From assembly GCF_022829365.1 (NCBI RefSeq), contig NZ_JAKSYJ010000121.1:1-64000 (forward strand): a stretch of 64,000 bases of DNA. Direction: 5' to 3'. Positions 1 to 8,643 of this stretch are shown here, one piece after another. Every line of letters starts with the position of its first letter. Within the stretch, counting starts at the first letter, position 1. A model generated the notes under the pieces. That model was given only the letters and a program-made list of their open reading frames with translations, searched no databases and was not told where the DNA came from. The DNA is from Methylobacterium sp. J-077. Lineage in GTDB: Bacteria > Pseudomonadota > Alphaproteobacteria > Rhizobiales > Beijerinckiaceae. The translations under genes and the position numbers were made by a program.

Positions 1-317
1 GTCTGGCCGGACGGCAGCTGGATGTTGACCCAGCCGCCCTGGCGGCCGAGTTCGGTGAACAGGGTATCGGGTCCGAGGCGCGCGAGACGGACGCCTTGGG
101 TGCCGCTCGGCAGGCTGCGCAGCGCCAAAAAGTTGTCGCCGTAGGGATCGAGGCCGACCGGGTAGCTGAAGGCTTCCTGCTGGACCTGGGCCAGCGCTGG
201 CCAACTCGCGACAACGGCGAGGACCGCGGCCGCGGACAGAAGCAGACGAAGAGGCGGGAAACGACTAGGCGGAGACCCGATGCGGTGACACTCTGGTGAC
301 ACCGCCGGTCTTTGCAT
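1..317 (-). CDS. Secreted SH3-like protein, 3' end cut by window edge
   Basis: The gene reads off the left edge, so only about the first 105 residues are visible. ATG is at 315-317. The start is a basic stretch, then a hydrophobic core rich in Leu and Ala ending in an ALA-Q signal-peptidase-type site, so export is likely. The mature part contains SYPVGLDPYGDNFLALRSLP followed by LFTELGRQGGWVNIQLPSGQ, which resembles bacterial SH3 domains of the type found in cell-wall-associated or periplasmic proteins. An internal GTG at 300-302 is an alternative start, but the ATG frame is open throughout. The function is not known from this fragment. The neighbouring tRNA lies on the same strand 33 bases upstream. 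Confidence 0.6.
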   Translation of the reverse strand, partial: MQRPAVSPECHRIGSPPSRFPPLRLLLSAAAVLAVVASWPALAQVQQEAFSYPVGLDPYGDNFLALRSLPSGTQGVRLARLGPDTLFTELGRQGGWVNIQLPSGQ

Positions 318-350
318 CAGGGTTGATCCCTGCTAAGTCATTGAAATGAT

Positions 351-427
351 TGGCGCACCCGACACGATTCGAACGTGTGACCTTTGCCTTCGGAGGGCAA
401 CGCTCTATCCAGCTGAGCTACGGGTGC
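351..427 (-). tRNA. tRNA-Arg (anticodon CCG)
   Basis: Read on the minus strand the molecule begins GCACCCG and ends CGGGTGC plus discriminator G and an encoded CCA, giving a perfect 7-bp acceptor stem. The D-arm contains AGCTCAGCTGGATAGAGC and the T-arm contains GTTCGAATC. The anticodon loop is CTCCGAA, so the anticodon is CCG and the tRNA decodes CGG as arginine, a common codon in a GC-rich genome. No integrase or repeated 3' end was seen beside it. Confidence 0.95.
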
Positions 428-619
428 TAGCCGCGCCGATTTCCTAACCCAACCGCGCCGCCAGCGCAACGGCTTGGGCGTGCCTGGGGCGTCGAACGGC
501 CTTCGCGAGCTGTGTCGGGTCGGACACCGCAGCGCGGCGCCGCCGGGGTGCAGCACGAAGGCCGTCGGGTGTTGCCCGGGCGGCCTTGTGTTGGCGCGCC
601 GTTTCCCTGCCCCTGGCGG

Positions 620-1735
620 ATGTTCAGGGGATCACGGGGCGGGCGGGTGTCGCAGGCGGTCGGCGGGGGAGACCGGGGCGCGAACAATTTCGGTTCGCTG
701 CGCGTACTCTTCGCAATCCTGGTGGTTCTCTCGCACGCACCGGAGCTGGCGGACGGCAATCGTTCGCGCGAATGGCTCACGCAGGTGTTCGGCACGCTGT
801 CGCTCGGCGAGATCGCGGTCGACGGGTTTTTCCTGGTCAGCGGCTACCTGATCACGGCGAGCTACCGCGCCAAGCGCTCGTTCTCCGACTACGTGCTGCG
901 GCGGGCGCGGCGGATCTATCCGGGTTTCGTGGCGGCGTCCCTGGTCTGCATCGCCGTCGTCGCCCCTCTGGGCGGCGGGGATGTCGCGGCGGTCTCGCCG
1001 ATGGAGACCGTGCTGCGGCTGTCGCTGCTGCTGATGCCGGTGGTCCCGGGCGCGTTCGAGGGGCTGCCCTACCCAATGCTCAACGGCGCGCTCTGGACGA
1101 TTCCCTGCGAATTCGGCTGCTACCTGCTGCTCGGCCTGGTCGGCACCGCGCGCGCCCTGCGGCGGCGGCGGCGCTACCTCGTCCTGCTGGCCGGCCTCGG
1201 GGGGCTCCTGGCCCTGCGCCGGCTCTACCTGCCGGTGGGCGCGCCGGGAGACGGTCTCGGCACCCTGTCGGAGATGATCCGCCTGACCTTCATGTTCTGC
1301 TGCGGCGGCGCCTTCCGGCTGTTCGGCGACCGGATCGCCTATACCGGCTGCGGCGCGGCCCTCGCCGTCCTGCTGCTCCTGCCGCTCATGTTCAGCCCGG
1401 CGCTGGCCGAGCCCGCCTTCGCGGTCCTCGGCGGCTACCTGATCTTCTGGTTCGCCCTGGCGGTGCGCCCGAACGCCCTCAGCCGCATGACCGCGCAGGT
1501 CGACGCCTCGTACGGGCTCTATCTCTACGCCTGGCCGATGCAGAACCTGCTAGTCGCCCGGCTTCCGGGCCTCTCGCCCTGGACGGCCGCGATCCTCGCC
1601 CTGGCGGCGGCCATCCCCTTGGGCTTCCTGAGCTGGTACCTGGTGGAGAAGCCGATGCTCCCGCGCCGGCCCGGCGGGTCCGGGAGCCGGGAAGCCGGCG
1701 ACGCGCTGACGGCCGCGCCCGCGCTGCGCCCGTGA
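620..1735 (+). CDS. Acyltransferase 3 family membrane protein (OafA-like)
   Basis: Integral-membrane acyltransferase of the acyltransferase-3 family, whose members O-acylate sugars of polysaccharides, lipid A parts or peptidoglycan at the inner membrane. Close to the start there is an R-x10-H motif (SLRVLFAILVVLSHAPE), the family's signature in the first helix. It is followed by FFLVSGYLI and an RRARRIYPGF segment typical of the second helix and loop. About ten hydrophobic segments follow. The C-terminus, SWYLVEKPMLPRR, is also typical of the family. Length from this ATG is 371 residues, normal for the family. The reading frame is open further upstream, but the region before 620 looks non-coding; GTG at 647 is another possible start. 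The acceptor cannot be told from the sequence. Confidence 0.8.
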   Translation: MFRGSRGGRVSQAVGGGDRGANNFGSLRVLFAILVVLSHAPELADGNRSREWLTQVFGTLSLGEIAVDGFFLVSGYLITASYRAKRSFSDYVLRRARRIYPGFVAASLVCIAVVAPLGGGDVAAVSPMETVLRLSLLLMPVVPGAFEGLPYPMLNGALWTIPCEFGCYLLLGLVGTARALRRRRRYLVLLAGLGGLLALRRLYLPVGAPGDGLGTLSEMIRLTFMFCCGGAFRLFGDRIAYTGCGAALAVLLLLPLMFSPALAEPAFAVLGGYLIFWFALAVRPNALSRMTAQVDASYGLYLYAWPMQNLLVARLPGLSPWTAAILALAAAIPLGFLSWYLVEKPMLPRRPGGSGSREAGDALTAAPALRP

Positions 1736-1816
1736 TCCTTCGGTAACCGCCGCCGGCGTTGCGGGTTTTCGAGGAGGAGCGCCGGTCGTAGGGGCCGCGC
1801 GGTGGTTGAGGCGGCG

Positions 1817-2245
1817 ATGGCGCAGACGATCGATCGCGGGACGCTGGACCGGCTGATCGCCCTCGGCCGCGCGCGCGGTGAACTCTCGGCGCAGGACCTG
1901 GAGGCCGCCTTGCCGGTCGACCGCATGGATGTCGACGCCCTGGTGCTGGTGATGCTGGAGCTCGACGCCGCCGGGGTCAGCGTCGAGCCGGAGGCGTTCG
2001 GGCCGCCCGTGGACCGGCCGATCCCGGGATCGCTGACGCTCCCGGAGCAGCGCCCCGGGACGCTGCCGCCGGCTCCGCCCGCGGCCGGGACGGGAGCCCC
2101 GGCCGTGCCGGCGGAGCCCGCGCCGCATCGGCCCGCCACCCCGCCCGAGCAGGATCCGGACGGAAGCCGGGACGTCACCCGGGCCGTCGCCCTGGCGGGT
2201 CTCGCCACGCTGCTCGTCCTCGGCGCCGTGCTGCTGATGCTGTGA
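1817..2245 (+). CDS. Small membrane-anchored protein with sigma-factor region 1.1-like segment
   Basis: A 142-residue protein. Residues about 5-50 (DRGTLDRLIALGRARGELSA, then ALPVDRMDVDALVLVMLELD) resemble region 1.1 of primary sigma factors, the acidic helical domain that autoinhibits DNA binding. A Pro/Ala-rich linker follows. The protein ends in one hydrophobic helix (ALAGLATLLVLGAVLLML) with almost nothing after it, so it looks tail-anchored. There is no sigma region 2 or 4. ATG 1817 is preceded by GAGG at a good distance; a GTG at 1802 is an in-frame alternative. Function is unknown. It lies upstream of a holin-family protein on the same strand. Confidence 0.6.
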   Translation: MAQTIDRGTLDRLIALGRARGELSAQDLEAALPVDRMDVDALVLVMLELDAAGVSVEPEAFGPPVDRPIPGSLTLPEQRPGTLPPAPPAAGTGAPAVPAEPAPHRPATPPEQDPDGSRDVTRAVALAGLATLLVLGAVLLML

Positions 2246-2334
2246 GGCCCTGCCGGGAGGCTCCGGGCCGGAACGCATCCGCGGCCGGCCCCGTTGCCCC
2301 CGGCCCTGGCGGACCAAGAGGACGAACCCCGACC

Positions 2335-2724
2335 ATGCGTCACCGCGCCGACACGACCCTGGCCCTGCTGGTCGCGGCCCTGCGCGAGAGCGCGGCGCAT
2401 ATGGAGGCGCTGCTGACGCTGGCGCGGACCGAGCTCGACGGCAACCTCCGGGCCCTGGTGTCGCTGATCGCGATCGTGGGCACGATCCCCGTGCTGCTGA
2501 TCGTCACCTTCTTCCTCGGGCTCGACGCGGTGGTGAAGCTGCTGGCCCTGCCGTTCGGCTCCGAGGCGCCGGCGGCGCTGATCGTCGCGGCGCCGTTCCT
2601 GATCGTGGCGCTCGGGCTCGGCTGGCTCGGCCTGCGCCGGATGGCGCTCTCGAACCTGGAGCCGTGGCGGACCTGGCGGCAGGTGAAGCAGGACGCCCGC
2701 GCGGTGGCGCGGCCCCGGGCCTGA
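2335..2724 (+). CDS. Phage holin family protein (DUF1469/holin superfamily III type)
   Basis: A 129-residue inner-membrane protein. An amphipathic N-terminal helix (ADTTLALLVAALRESAAHME, then LLTLARTELD) precedes two transmembrane segments, LIAIVGTIPVLLIVTFFLGL and ALIVAAPFLIVALGLGWLGL, and a charged cytoplasmic tail. This matches the holin-X/DUF1469 pattern, found on bacterial chromosomes as a structural or stress-related membrane protein and not in a lysis cassette here. ATG 2335 has an AAGAGGA ribosome binding site about 13 bases upstream, and the N-terminal extension of the open frame upstream is low-complexity. No endolysin or phage gene is near, so a phage role is unlikely. Confidence 0.7.
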   Translation: MRHRADTTLALLVAALRESAAHMEALLTLARTELDGNLRALVSLIAIVGTIPVLLIVTFFLGLDAVVKLLALPFGSEAPAALIVAAPFLIVALGLGWLGLRRMALSNLEPWRTWRQVKQDARAVARPRA

Positions 2725-2764
2725 GCCGCGGATCGGTCCCGCCCCGCCCGGGAGCCGGCACGGT

Positions 2765-4509
2765 TTATCGCGTCGGCGCCAGGATCGCGCTGAGGCCCGG
2801 CTCGAGCGGCACGTCGAGGTGGCAGCGCAGGCCGTCGGCCTCGAAGGCGAGGTCGACGAGGCCGTCGAGTTCGCGCCGCACCCCGCCCGAGATCAGGCGC
2901 GTCCCGAAGCCGCCCCGGACCGGCGGCTGCACCGGCGGGCCGCCGCTCTCCTGCCAGGTGAGCCGCAGGCGCGGCGTCCCGCCCTCCGTCATCGCGAGGG
3001 ACCACGAGACCCGCACGCGCCCCCCCGGCGCCGAGAGCGCACCGTACTTGGCCGCGTTCGTGGTCAGTTCGTGTATCGTCATCCCCAGGGCCAGCACGTG
3101 CCGGGGGGACAGGGAGATTTCGGGGCCGTCGAGGCCGATCTGGTCGCCGCCCGTGCGATAAGGGTTCAGCTCGTTCTCCAGCACCTCGCGCAGAGAGGCG
3201 CCGCTCCAATCCTCGCGGGTCAGGAGATCGTGGGTCTTCGACAGCGCCAGGATCCGCGCCTCCAGGACGCCCTCGGACCCGCGGGACTGGCGGGCCAGCG
3301 CCTGCACGGTGGCCAACGTGTTCTTCACCCGGTGGTTCAGCTCGTGCAGCATCGTCACCTGCTGTTCCTGCAGGGCGCGGCCGTGGCGGATCTCGGCATG
3401 CAGCGCGTCGGTGTTGCGCTGGAGCGCGACCGCCATGGCGTCGAGCTTGCCCCCGAGGCGGCCGAACTCCGTCGCGCCGCGCAGGCCGGTGCGGACGGTG
3501 AGGTCGCCGGCCTGCCAGGCGGCCGCGATCCGGAGCAGGCGATCGATCGGGCGGCGGATGAACATCCGTCCGGCCAGGAGCGCCGCCGCCAGCGCCAGCA
3601 CCGCGCCCAGGGCGATCAGCACCAGCCCGCGGCGCGTGGCGGCGTCGATATCCGCAAACGCCGCCGCGCTGTCGCGTCCGACCACCAGGCGCACCCCCGC
3701 GAGCGGTCCGCCCGGCATGGCTGTGGCGATGATCCGCGTGCGGCCGTCGAGGCCTTCGGCGATGCGCACGTCGCCGTCCCCAGCCGTCCGCATCGCGGCG
3801 CGTTCCGGCGGAATCCGTTTGCCGATCCAGTCCGCCCCGTTCGGGCGCTGCGCGATGATGAGGCCGTCGTTATCCGTCACCGTGATGGCCGTCTCCGTCT
3901 GGTGCAGCGTCTGCTCCAGGTGGTCGGACAGCCAGTCGAGATCGACGGCGGCCAGAAGGACGCCCGTGGCCGGGATAGCCGTCGCGGCGATGCCTGTCGC
4001 GGTTTCTTGCGCCGCATCGGCCGCGGGCACCACGCGAGCGAAGTGGATCGACGGCCGTTTCGAGACGATGCCCAGTGCGTAGCCGCCGACTGCGAAGCCG
4101 TCCGCCTCAAGGGCGCGGCGGTGATAGGCCCGCGCCCCGCTCGAATAGGCCCCCGCCGCCGAACCGGCGCTGTCGCAGATCACGGCGCCGCCCGGATCCG
4201 TGAGCGCGAGCAGGATCACGTGCGGGAGCCGGGCGGCAGATCGCTTCAAATAGGCTTCACAGGCGGCGGGGTCGCGGGTCCGCACGGACGGATCCCCGGA
4301 GATGAGGTCGAGGGCCTGCCGCATCCGCTCCGAGAGCTGGACGAAATCCTCGCGGCGCCCCGGACGGTGGCGAGGGCGTCGGCGCGCACCGCCGCGTCGC
4401 GGCTCGTCCGCAGGGCGACCTCGTTGTAGCCCTGGATCACCAGCGCCGGGGTCAGCGCCAGCAGCACCAGCAGCAGGATGCGCGTGGTCAGCGACAGGGT
4501 CAGCGACAT
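2765..4509 (-). pseudogene. HWE-family sensor histidine kinase, frameshifted near 4350
   Basis: Membrane sensor kinase of the two-component type. The N-terminus (ATG 4507-4509) has a transmembrane helix, LTTRILLLVLLALTPALVIQ. A periplasmic sensing domain of dCache type follows, then a second helix (LVLIALGAVLALAAALLAG), a HAMP linker, and a kinase core with the HWE/HisKA_2-type H-box LHELNHRVKNTLATVQALAR and N-box MTIHELTTNAAKYGAL. In alphaproteobacteria such kinases often act on PhyR or single-domain response regulators. The first 52 codons and the rest are in different frames: the frame ending in ...ATVRGAA must shift at about 4349-4360 to continue as REDFVQLSERMRQ. One missing base in a GC-only stretch explains it. 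It is either a true inactivating mutation or a sequencing error; the rest of the gene is undamaged. Confidence 0.8.
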
Positions 4510-4515
4510 GGGCGG

Positions 4516-4866
4516 TCAGTCGCGGCCCGCGCCGGCACGAGCGGCCTGGCGCGCGGCCAACCCGGGATCGCCCGGAACCTCCACGATCAGGTCGCGCAAC
4601 GCCGACTCGTCCTCTCCCACGCGCACGGTGTGGCCGCGCTCGGCCCGGTGCCGTTCGGTCAGGCCGGCCGTCGCCGCCTCGGGCGCCCCGACGCCGGGGT
4701 GCCGCGACAGATAGAGCTTGGCCGTCCTGCCGCAAGCCGAATCCGCGTGGATCCGGCCCTGTCCCGCCGGCGGCTCGGCCAAGCCGGCGATCATCGACAG
4801 GCCGGTTCGGAACGGCAAGGCTCCGGCGGCGATCACCGGTCTCACGGACTGCGGATCGCGCGGCAT
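4516..4866 (-). CDS. Hypothetical protein upstream of sensor kinase
   Basis: A 116-residue open frame on the kinase strand, ending 6 bases before the kinase start, so the two could be co-transcribed. It has a mildly hydrophobic N-terminal stretch (VRPVIAAGALPFRTGLSMIAGL), a middle part with two cysteines nearby (ADSACGRTAKLYLSRHPGVG, only one Cys in that piece), and a charged C-terminal half with VRVGEDESALRDLIVEVPGD. I do not recognise a family. The ATG at 4864-4866 was chosen because residues upstream are low-complexity. It may be a small sensor-associated protein or not a gene at all. Confidence 0.4.
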   Translation of the reverse strand: MPRDPQSVRPVIAAGALPFRTGLSMIAGLAEPPAGQGRIHADSACGRTAKLYLSRHPGVGAPEAATAGLTERHRAERGHTVRVGEDESALRDLIVEVPGDPGLAARQAARAGAGRD

Positions 4867-5000
4867 CGGCCGGACACAGCCGGCGCCAGGGCAGACGCGA
4901 GATCGAAGGCCGTACGCCGACTCATGCCGGCCTTGTTGCAGAACCGGCGGACGCTCGCCAGCCCGCACACGGGCCCGGCCTCGAAAGGCGGCAGCTTGCC

Positions 5001-5225
5001 TTAAGGCTCGCGACCGCGCGCACCGCCCGCGACGGGGCGCAGATGCAGGAAGCTGCGCTCGCCGGTGGCGGCCTCCGCCACGTGCTGGATCGTGTCGAGC
5101 AGCTCGGTCACCGCCTGCGGCGCGTCGGGGCGGAACTGTGCCTTGGGCTCGACCCAGCGCTTCCGCGTGTGCCGCGCGGCGATCTGCGCTTCGCTCAGCG
5201 CATCGAAATCCCTGCGTCGAACCAT
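5001..5225 (-). CDS. Small hypothetical protein (74 aa)
   Basis: A 74-residue basic protein starting MVRRRDFDALSEAQIAARHT and containing AVTELLDTIQHVAEAATGER, likely one helix. ATG is preceded on its strand by GGAGGG about 8 bases away, a strong ribosome binding site, which is the main reason to accept it. It lies upstream of and on the same strand as the 4516-4866 frame and the sensor kinase. No family is recognised and no signal peptide or membrane segment is present. Confidence 0.55.
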   Translation of the reverse strand: MVRRRDFDALSEAQIAARHTRKRWVEPKAQFRPDAPQAVTELLDTIQHVAEAATGERSFLHLRPVAGGARGREP

Positions 5226-5916
5226 GGCTCAGCCCTCCGTGCGGGATGTTGTCCGCGCATGGTTGACGAAAGGTTAACGCGCCCGGCGCGGGGAGACTGC
5301 CGGGCCGCGGGGGAGGGGGCGGCGCACCGCCCTACATCGGGGACGGCCCGCCAATAATCCGCAGCAGCCGGAGCAGCACCGCGCGGATATGCGCGCGAAG
5401 GTGGGTGGTTTCCGCCATGCGTCGACCTACGGCGCGCAGGCGCGCGAAGTTTCAGGAACACGCCATTTCGACGGGCGTCGCTACGCAAAAAGGTGGCCGT
5501 GCGCAGAGCCCACGCGCCCGCCCACCGCCCAAGGGCGTATTGCGACGACGCCCTCAACGCGCCTGATCTCTTGGTATCGATGGCGTACTGATCTTTGAAA
5601 GTACGGTCCTGATATGCGCCCGCACCCGCTCTTTGCTGCTTGAACTGTTGGCCGTGCTCTTCGCGGCAGGCGGCTCATCGGCGGTCGACATGGCAAGGCC
5701 CCGAGATCAAGAGCGCCACCTGTTCGGGCCACGGAGACGTGGTTGGGTGGGCTATGGTCGAGAGCTATAATAAATCGCCTGTTTTAAACATGGTCATTAT
5801 TGTAGTGCCGATGATCGATGCACGTTTTAGCTATGTTAAGGTTTATTGCAGCCGGCGTTCGTTGCGGCTGCGCGCAGGACTACGTAGCGGGTTCGTGCCC
5901 CCGTCAGGGGGCCAGC
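5226..5916. other. Intergenic stretch without a supported gene (about 690 bases)
   Basis: Open frames here have no ribosome binding sites or recognisable protein features. Bases 5755-5860 are clearly more AT-rich than the surroundings (for example TATAATAAAT at about 5765), which may mark a promoter region for the DUF6894 gene downstream or a short foreign insert. Nothing else identifiable was seen. Confidence 0.5.
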
Positions 5917-5922
5917 AGGAGG
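5917..5922 (+). promoter_or_regulatory. Strong Shine-Dalgarno that decides a GTG start
   Basis: AGGAGG sits directly against an ATG at 5923, which is too close for initiation. It is 6 bases from a GTG at 5929, the ideal distance. This favours GTG 5929 as the start of the DUF6894 gene. Confidence 0.65.
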
Positions 5923-5928
5923 ATGTCG

Positions 5929-6153
5929 GTGCCGGAGCGCTTTTACTTCGATGTCGAGAACGGCCGGGAGCGGATCCGGGACGAGGCAGGCGTCGAGGCC
6001 GAGAGCCTGGAGGAGGCTCTGGCCGAGGCGCGCAGCGTGATCGAAGAGATGGCGGCCTCCGTGAGCGGCACGGCCGCGGCCGGCGCGTCGTGGACGCTCG
6101 TGGTGCGGGACGCCGCCGGGTCTGTGGTCGGCCGCCTGCCGATCCGTGCGTGA
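5929..6153 (+). CDS. DUF6894 domain protein
   Basis: A 74-residue protein that is essentially one DUF6894 domain. It begins PERFYFDVENGRERIRDEAG, continues with an acidic helix (SLEEALAEARSVIEEMA), and ends with a beta segment, WTLVVRDAAGSVVGRLPI. Such tiny proteins occur in many copies in Methylobacterium and rhizobia; their function is unknown. The start is taken as GTG because of the AGGAGG at 5917-5922. ATG at 5923 would add two residues. It is a stand-alone gene, convergent with the lactonase gene. Confidence 0.75.
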   Translation: MPERFYFDVENGRERIRDEAGVEAESLEEALAEARSVIEEMAASVSGTAAAGASWTLVVRDAAGSVVGRLPIRA

Positions 6154-6170
6154 GCGCGCCGCGATCAAAG

Positions 6171-6199
6171 AACCCGCCGCGGCATGGGCCGGGCGGGTT
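6171..6199. terminator. Hairpin between convergent genes
   Basis: AACCCGCC (6171-6178) pairs exactly with GGCGGGTT (6192-6199) around a 13-base loop, with AAAG before and TTG after. It lies just behind the DUF6894 stop and ahead of the 3' end of the convergent lactonase gene, so it could serve either strand. The U-tract is weak. Confidence 0.4.
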
Positions 6200-6343
6200 G
6201 AAGGTGATCTCGTCTCGGAGAATGCCCGACCCTAGGCGCCGCGCCCCGTCGATGCATCCCCCATCCGAGGGACGCCTGCCACACGATTCAGCGAGCCGGC
6301 GGGTCCGTCGACGCGAAGCGCCCCGCCCGGAGGATCGAGGGCG

Positions 6344-7207
6344 TCAGCCCCCGAACGCCCGCAGCGGCAGGCCCGCCACGCCGACATCGAGCTCGAACAG
6401 CGCCCCCGCATTCGTCTCGTGCTCGACGCCCCGCGACGCCGAGGTGACGAACAGCCGGTCGAGCCCGGGCCCCGCGAAGGCGCAGCTCGTGATGTTGGTG
6501 GCCGGGAGCGGGATCGCCCGCAGGAGGCGGCCCTCCGGATCCACCCGGCTGATCCGGCCGGCGCCCCAATGGCCGATCCACAGGCAGCCATCGGCATCCG
6601 TGGTCATCCCGTCGGGCCAGCCCCAGGCCTCGGGGAAGCGCAGGAATTCGCGTTTGCCCGACAGGGTCCCGTCGGCGGCGAGGTCGAAGGCGAAGACGGT
6701 CCGGGCTGCGCTGTCGCTGTGATAGAGGATCCGGCCGTCGCGGCTGAAGGTCGGGCCGTTGGCCACGCCGTAAGCGCCGTCCATCCGCCGCCAGGTCAGG
6801 TCGGGATCGAGCCGGTGCAGGGCGCCCGAGATCGCGGTCTCGGCCTGGTGCATGCTCCCGGCCCAGATCCGGCCGGCATGGTCGACCTTGGCGTCGTTCA
6901 GGCGGTTGTCCGGATGGTCCGGCTCCGGGTCGCCGATCGGCGTCACGCTGTCGGCCTCCAGGTCGAACAGCGCGAAGCCGCTCTTCAGGCCGATCACGAA
7001 GTCGCGCAGGCCGGCGCGGGGGATGATCCAGCCGATCGGCTCCGGGAACGGCCGCGTGCCGGTCGCGCCGCTCCCGAGGTCGAGCCAGCGCAGGGCCGGC
7101 GCCTCGATATCGACCCAGAACAGCCGCCCCCGCTCCGGCACCCAGACGGGGCCTTCACCGAGCCGGTCGCGCTCGGCGCGGGCGACGATGCGGAACTGTG
7201 CTTCCAT
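6344..7207 (-). CDS. SMP-30/gluconolactonase family sugar lactonase (likely L-arabino/D-galactonolactonase)
   Basis: A 287-residue six-bladed beta-propeller lactonase that opens the sugar lactone made by the 1-dehydrogenase to the aldonic acid. The metal-binding residues of the SMP-30/regucalcin family are visible: Glu in LGEGPVW near the N-terminus, Asn in VANGPTFSRDG, and Asp in WPDGMTTDADGCLWIGHWG. The length is typical. It follows the MFS sugar permease gene by 70 bases on the same strand, and the rest of the sugar oxidation cluster is divergent. This makes it the AraB-type step of the pathway; whether arabinono- or galactonolactone is preferred cannot be seen. Confidence 0.85.
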   Translation of the reverse strand: MEAQFRIVARAERDRLGEGPVWVPERGRLFWVDIEAPALRWLDLGSGATGTRPFPEPIGWIIPRAGLRDFVIGLKSGFALFDLEADSVTPIGDPEPDHPDNRLNDAKVDHAGRIWAGSMHQAETAISGALHRLDPDLTWRRMDGAYGVANGPTFSRDGRILYHSDSAARTVFAFDLAADGTLSGKREFLRFPEAWGWPDGMTTDADGCLWIGHWGAGRISRVDPEGRLLRAIPLPATNITSCAFAGPGLDRLFVTSASRGVEHETNAGALFELDVGVAGLPLRAFGG

Positions 7208-7277
7208 GGATTGTCTTGTCCAGTCCGGCGACGGGGCACGGCCCGCCGCCTGGTGCGGCTTCGCGGACGGGGGCCGA

Positions 7278-8591
7278 TCAGGCGCGGTCGGAGGCGGCCC
7301 GGCCCGGCCGGCTGCCCCACAGGGCGAAGAACAGGACGTAGAGCTCGCAGGCAGCCGTGATCAGGAAGGAATGCTGCAGGCCGAACCGGTCGGCGGCCCA
7401 GCCCTGCACCACGACCAGGGAGCCCCCGGCGATCGCCATGATCAGCAGCCCCGCGCCCTCCTCGGTCAGGGGCCCGAGGCCGCGGATCCCCAAGGTGAAG
7501 ATCGTCGGGAACATGATCGCGTGGAACAGCCCCACCGAGATCAGCGCCCACATCGCCAGCGGCCCCGTCGCGAAGGTCGCCACCAGCATCACCGCGAAGG
7601 CCGCGATGGCGGCACCGGCCAGGATGGTCTCGGCGGAGCGCCCCTGCATCAGGTAGCTGCCGACGAAGCGGCCGATCATCATCCCGCCCCAGAGCAGGAA
7701 CAGGTAATGCGCGGCCTGCGTGTGCGTGAGGTCGCCGATCTCCGGCTGCGAGACGAAGTTGATGAACAGGTTCGAGACCCCGATCTCGGCGATCAGGTAG
7801 ATGAAGATCGCCGGCACGCCGAACACGAGGTTGCGGTGGCGCCAGAGCGACAGCTTTCCGCGCTCGGCCTTGGCGGCCTGCTTCGCGCCCCCGCCCCCGC
7901 CACCGATGGCGGGGAGGGGGAAGCGGGCGATGACGGCAGCGAGGACGACGAGGATCGCCGCCACGATCAGGTAGGGGAGTTGCACCGACTGCGCGTCGGC
8001 CAGCCGCTCGGCCGGGCTCAGGGTGGTGCCGGCGGCGAGGTTGCCCGAGGCCGAGCGGCCGAGGATCAGGTAGCCGCCGAACAGCGGCGCCAGGGTCGTT
8101 CCGAACGAGTTGAAGGCCTGGACGAGGTTGAGGCGCGCCGGGGCGCTCTCCGGCGGCCCGACCACCGCCACGTAGGGGTTGGCGGCGACCTGGAGCAGCG
8201 TGATGCCGGTGGCGATCACGAACAGAGCGGTGAGGGTGATCGCGTAGGACACCGCGTGCGAGGCGAGGACCATGCCGAGGGTGCCCAGCGCCATGATGCC
8301 GAGGCCGACCACCAGGGCCCGCTGGTAGCCGATGCGCGCGATCAGCTTCGCCGCCGGGATCGACGCCACGAAATAGGCGATGAACCAGACCGACTCGATC
8401 AACGTGGTCTGCGTGTAGCTGAGGTCGAACACGCTCCGGAGATGGGGCAGCAGCGTGTTGTTGATGACCGTGATGAAGCCCCACATGAAGAAGAGGCTCG
8501 CGAGCAGCGAGAGGGCCGGGCGGTAGCTGCCCTGGTCCCGCGTCGCCGTCCCAGCCGCGGGCGATCCGAAGCTCGCGATCGGTGCTGCCAT
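7278..8591 (-). CDS. MFS sugar permease, FucP/GluP-like glucose/galactose transporter
   Basis: A 437-residue inner-membrane symporter with 12 expected helices. The N-terminal part FFMWGFITVINNTLLPHL and VAANPYVAVVGP with NLVQAFNSFGTTLAP are hallmarks of the FucP/GluP group, which take up fucose, glucose, galactose or arabinose with protons. ATG 8589-8591 is preceded by GAGAGG about 9 bases upstream; the much longer open frame beyond it overlaps galM and is not coding. It is the first gene of the leftward permease-lactonase unit and shares a 171-base divergent promoter region with the first mutarotase. Confidence 0.9.
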   Translation of the reverse strand: MAAPIASFGSPAAGTATRDQGSYRPALSLLASLFFMWGFITVINNTLLPHLRSVFDLSYTQTTLIESVWFIAYFVASIPAAKLIARIGYQRALVVGLGIMALGTLGMVLASHAVSYAITLTALFVIATGITLLQVAANPYVAVVGPPESAPARLNLVQAFNSFGTTLAPLFGGYLILGRSASGNLAAGTTLSPAERLADAQSVQLPYLIVAAILVVLAAVIARFPLPAIGGGGGGAKQAAKAERGKLSLWRHRNLVFGVPAIFIYLIAEIGVSNLFINFVSQPEIGDLTHTQAAHYLFLLWGGMMIGRFVGSYLMQGRSAETILAGAAIAAFAVMLVATFATGPLAMWALISVGLFHAIMFPTIFTLGIRGLGPLTEEGAGLLIMAIAGGSLVVVQGWAADRFGLQHSFLITAACELYVLFFALWGSRPGRAASDRA

Positions 8592-8643
8592 CAAACGTTT
8601 CCTCTCACCGGAGCCGCCTTGCCAGGGCCCCTTGTTGTGGAAT

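Noticed and set aside
351..427. tRNA-Arg as an integration site
   Set aside because: No integrase, direct repeat of its 3' end or foreign-looking genes lie next to it.
2335..2724. Possible prophage, from the holin-family protein
   Set aside because: No endolysin, tail, capsid or integrase gene is near; the family is common on chromosomes outside prophages.
2819..4429. A 536-codon plus-strand open frame opposite the sensor kinase
   Set aside because: Shadow frame of the GC-rich kinase gene: it is rich in Arg, Ala, Pro and His, has no domain, and its complement encodes clear HAMP and H-box motifs.
5195..5557. A 120-codon minus-strand frame upstream of the small hypothetical gene
   Set aside because: Overlaps a better-supported small gene, has no ribosome binding site, and its composition is like random GC-rich sequence.
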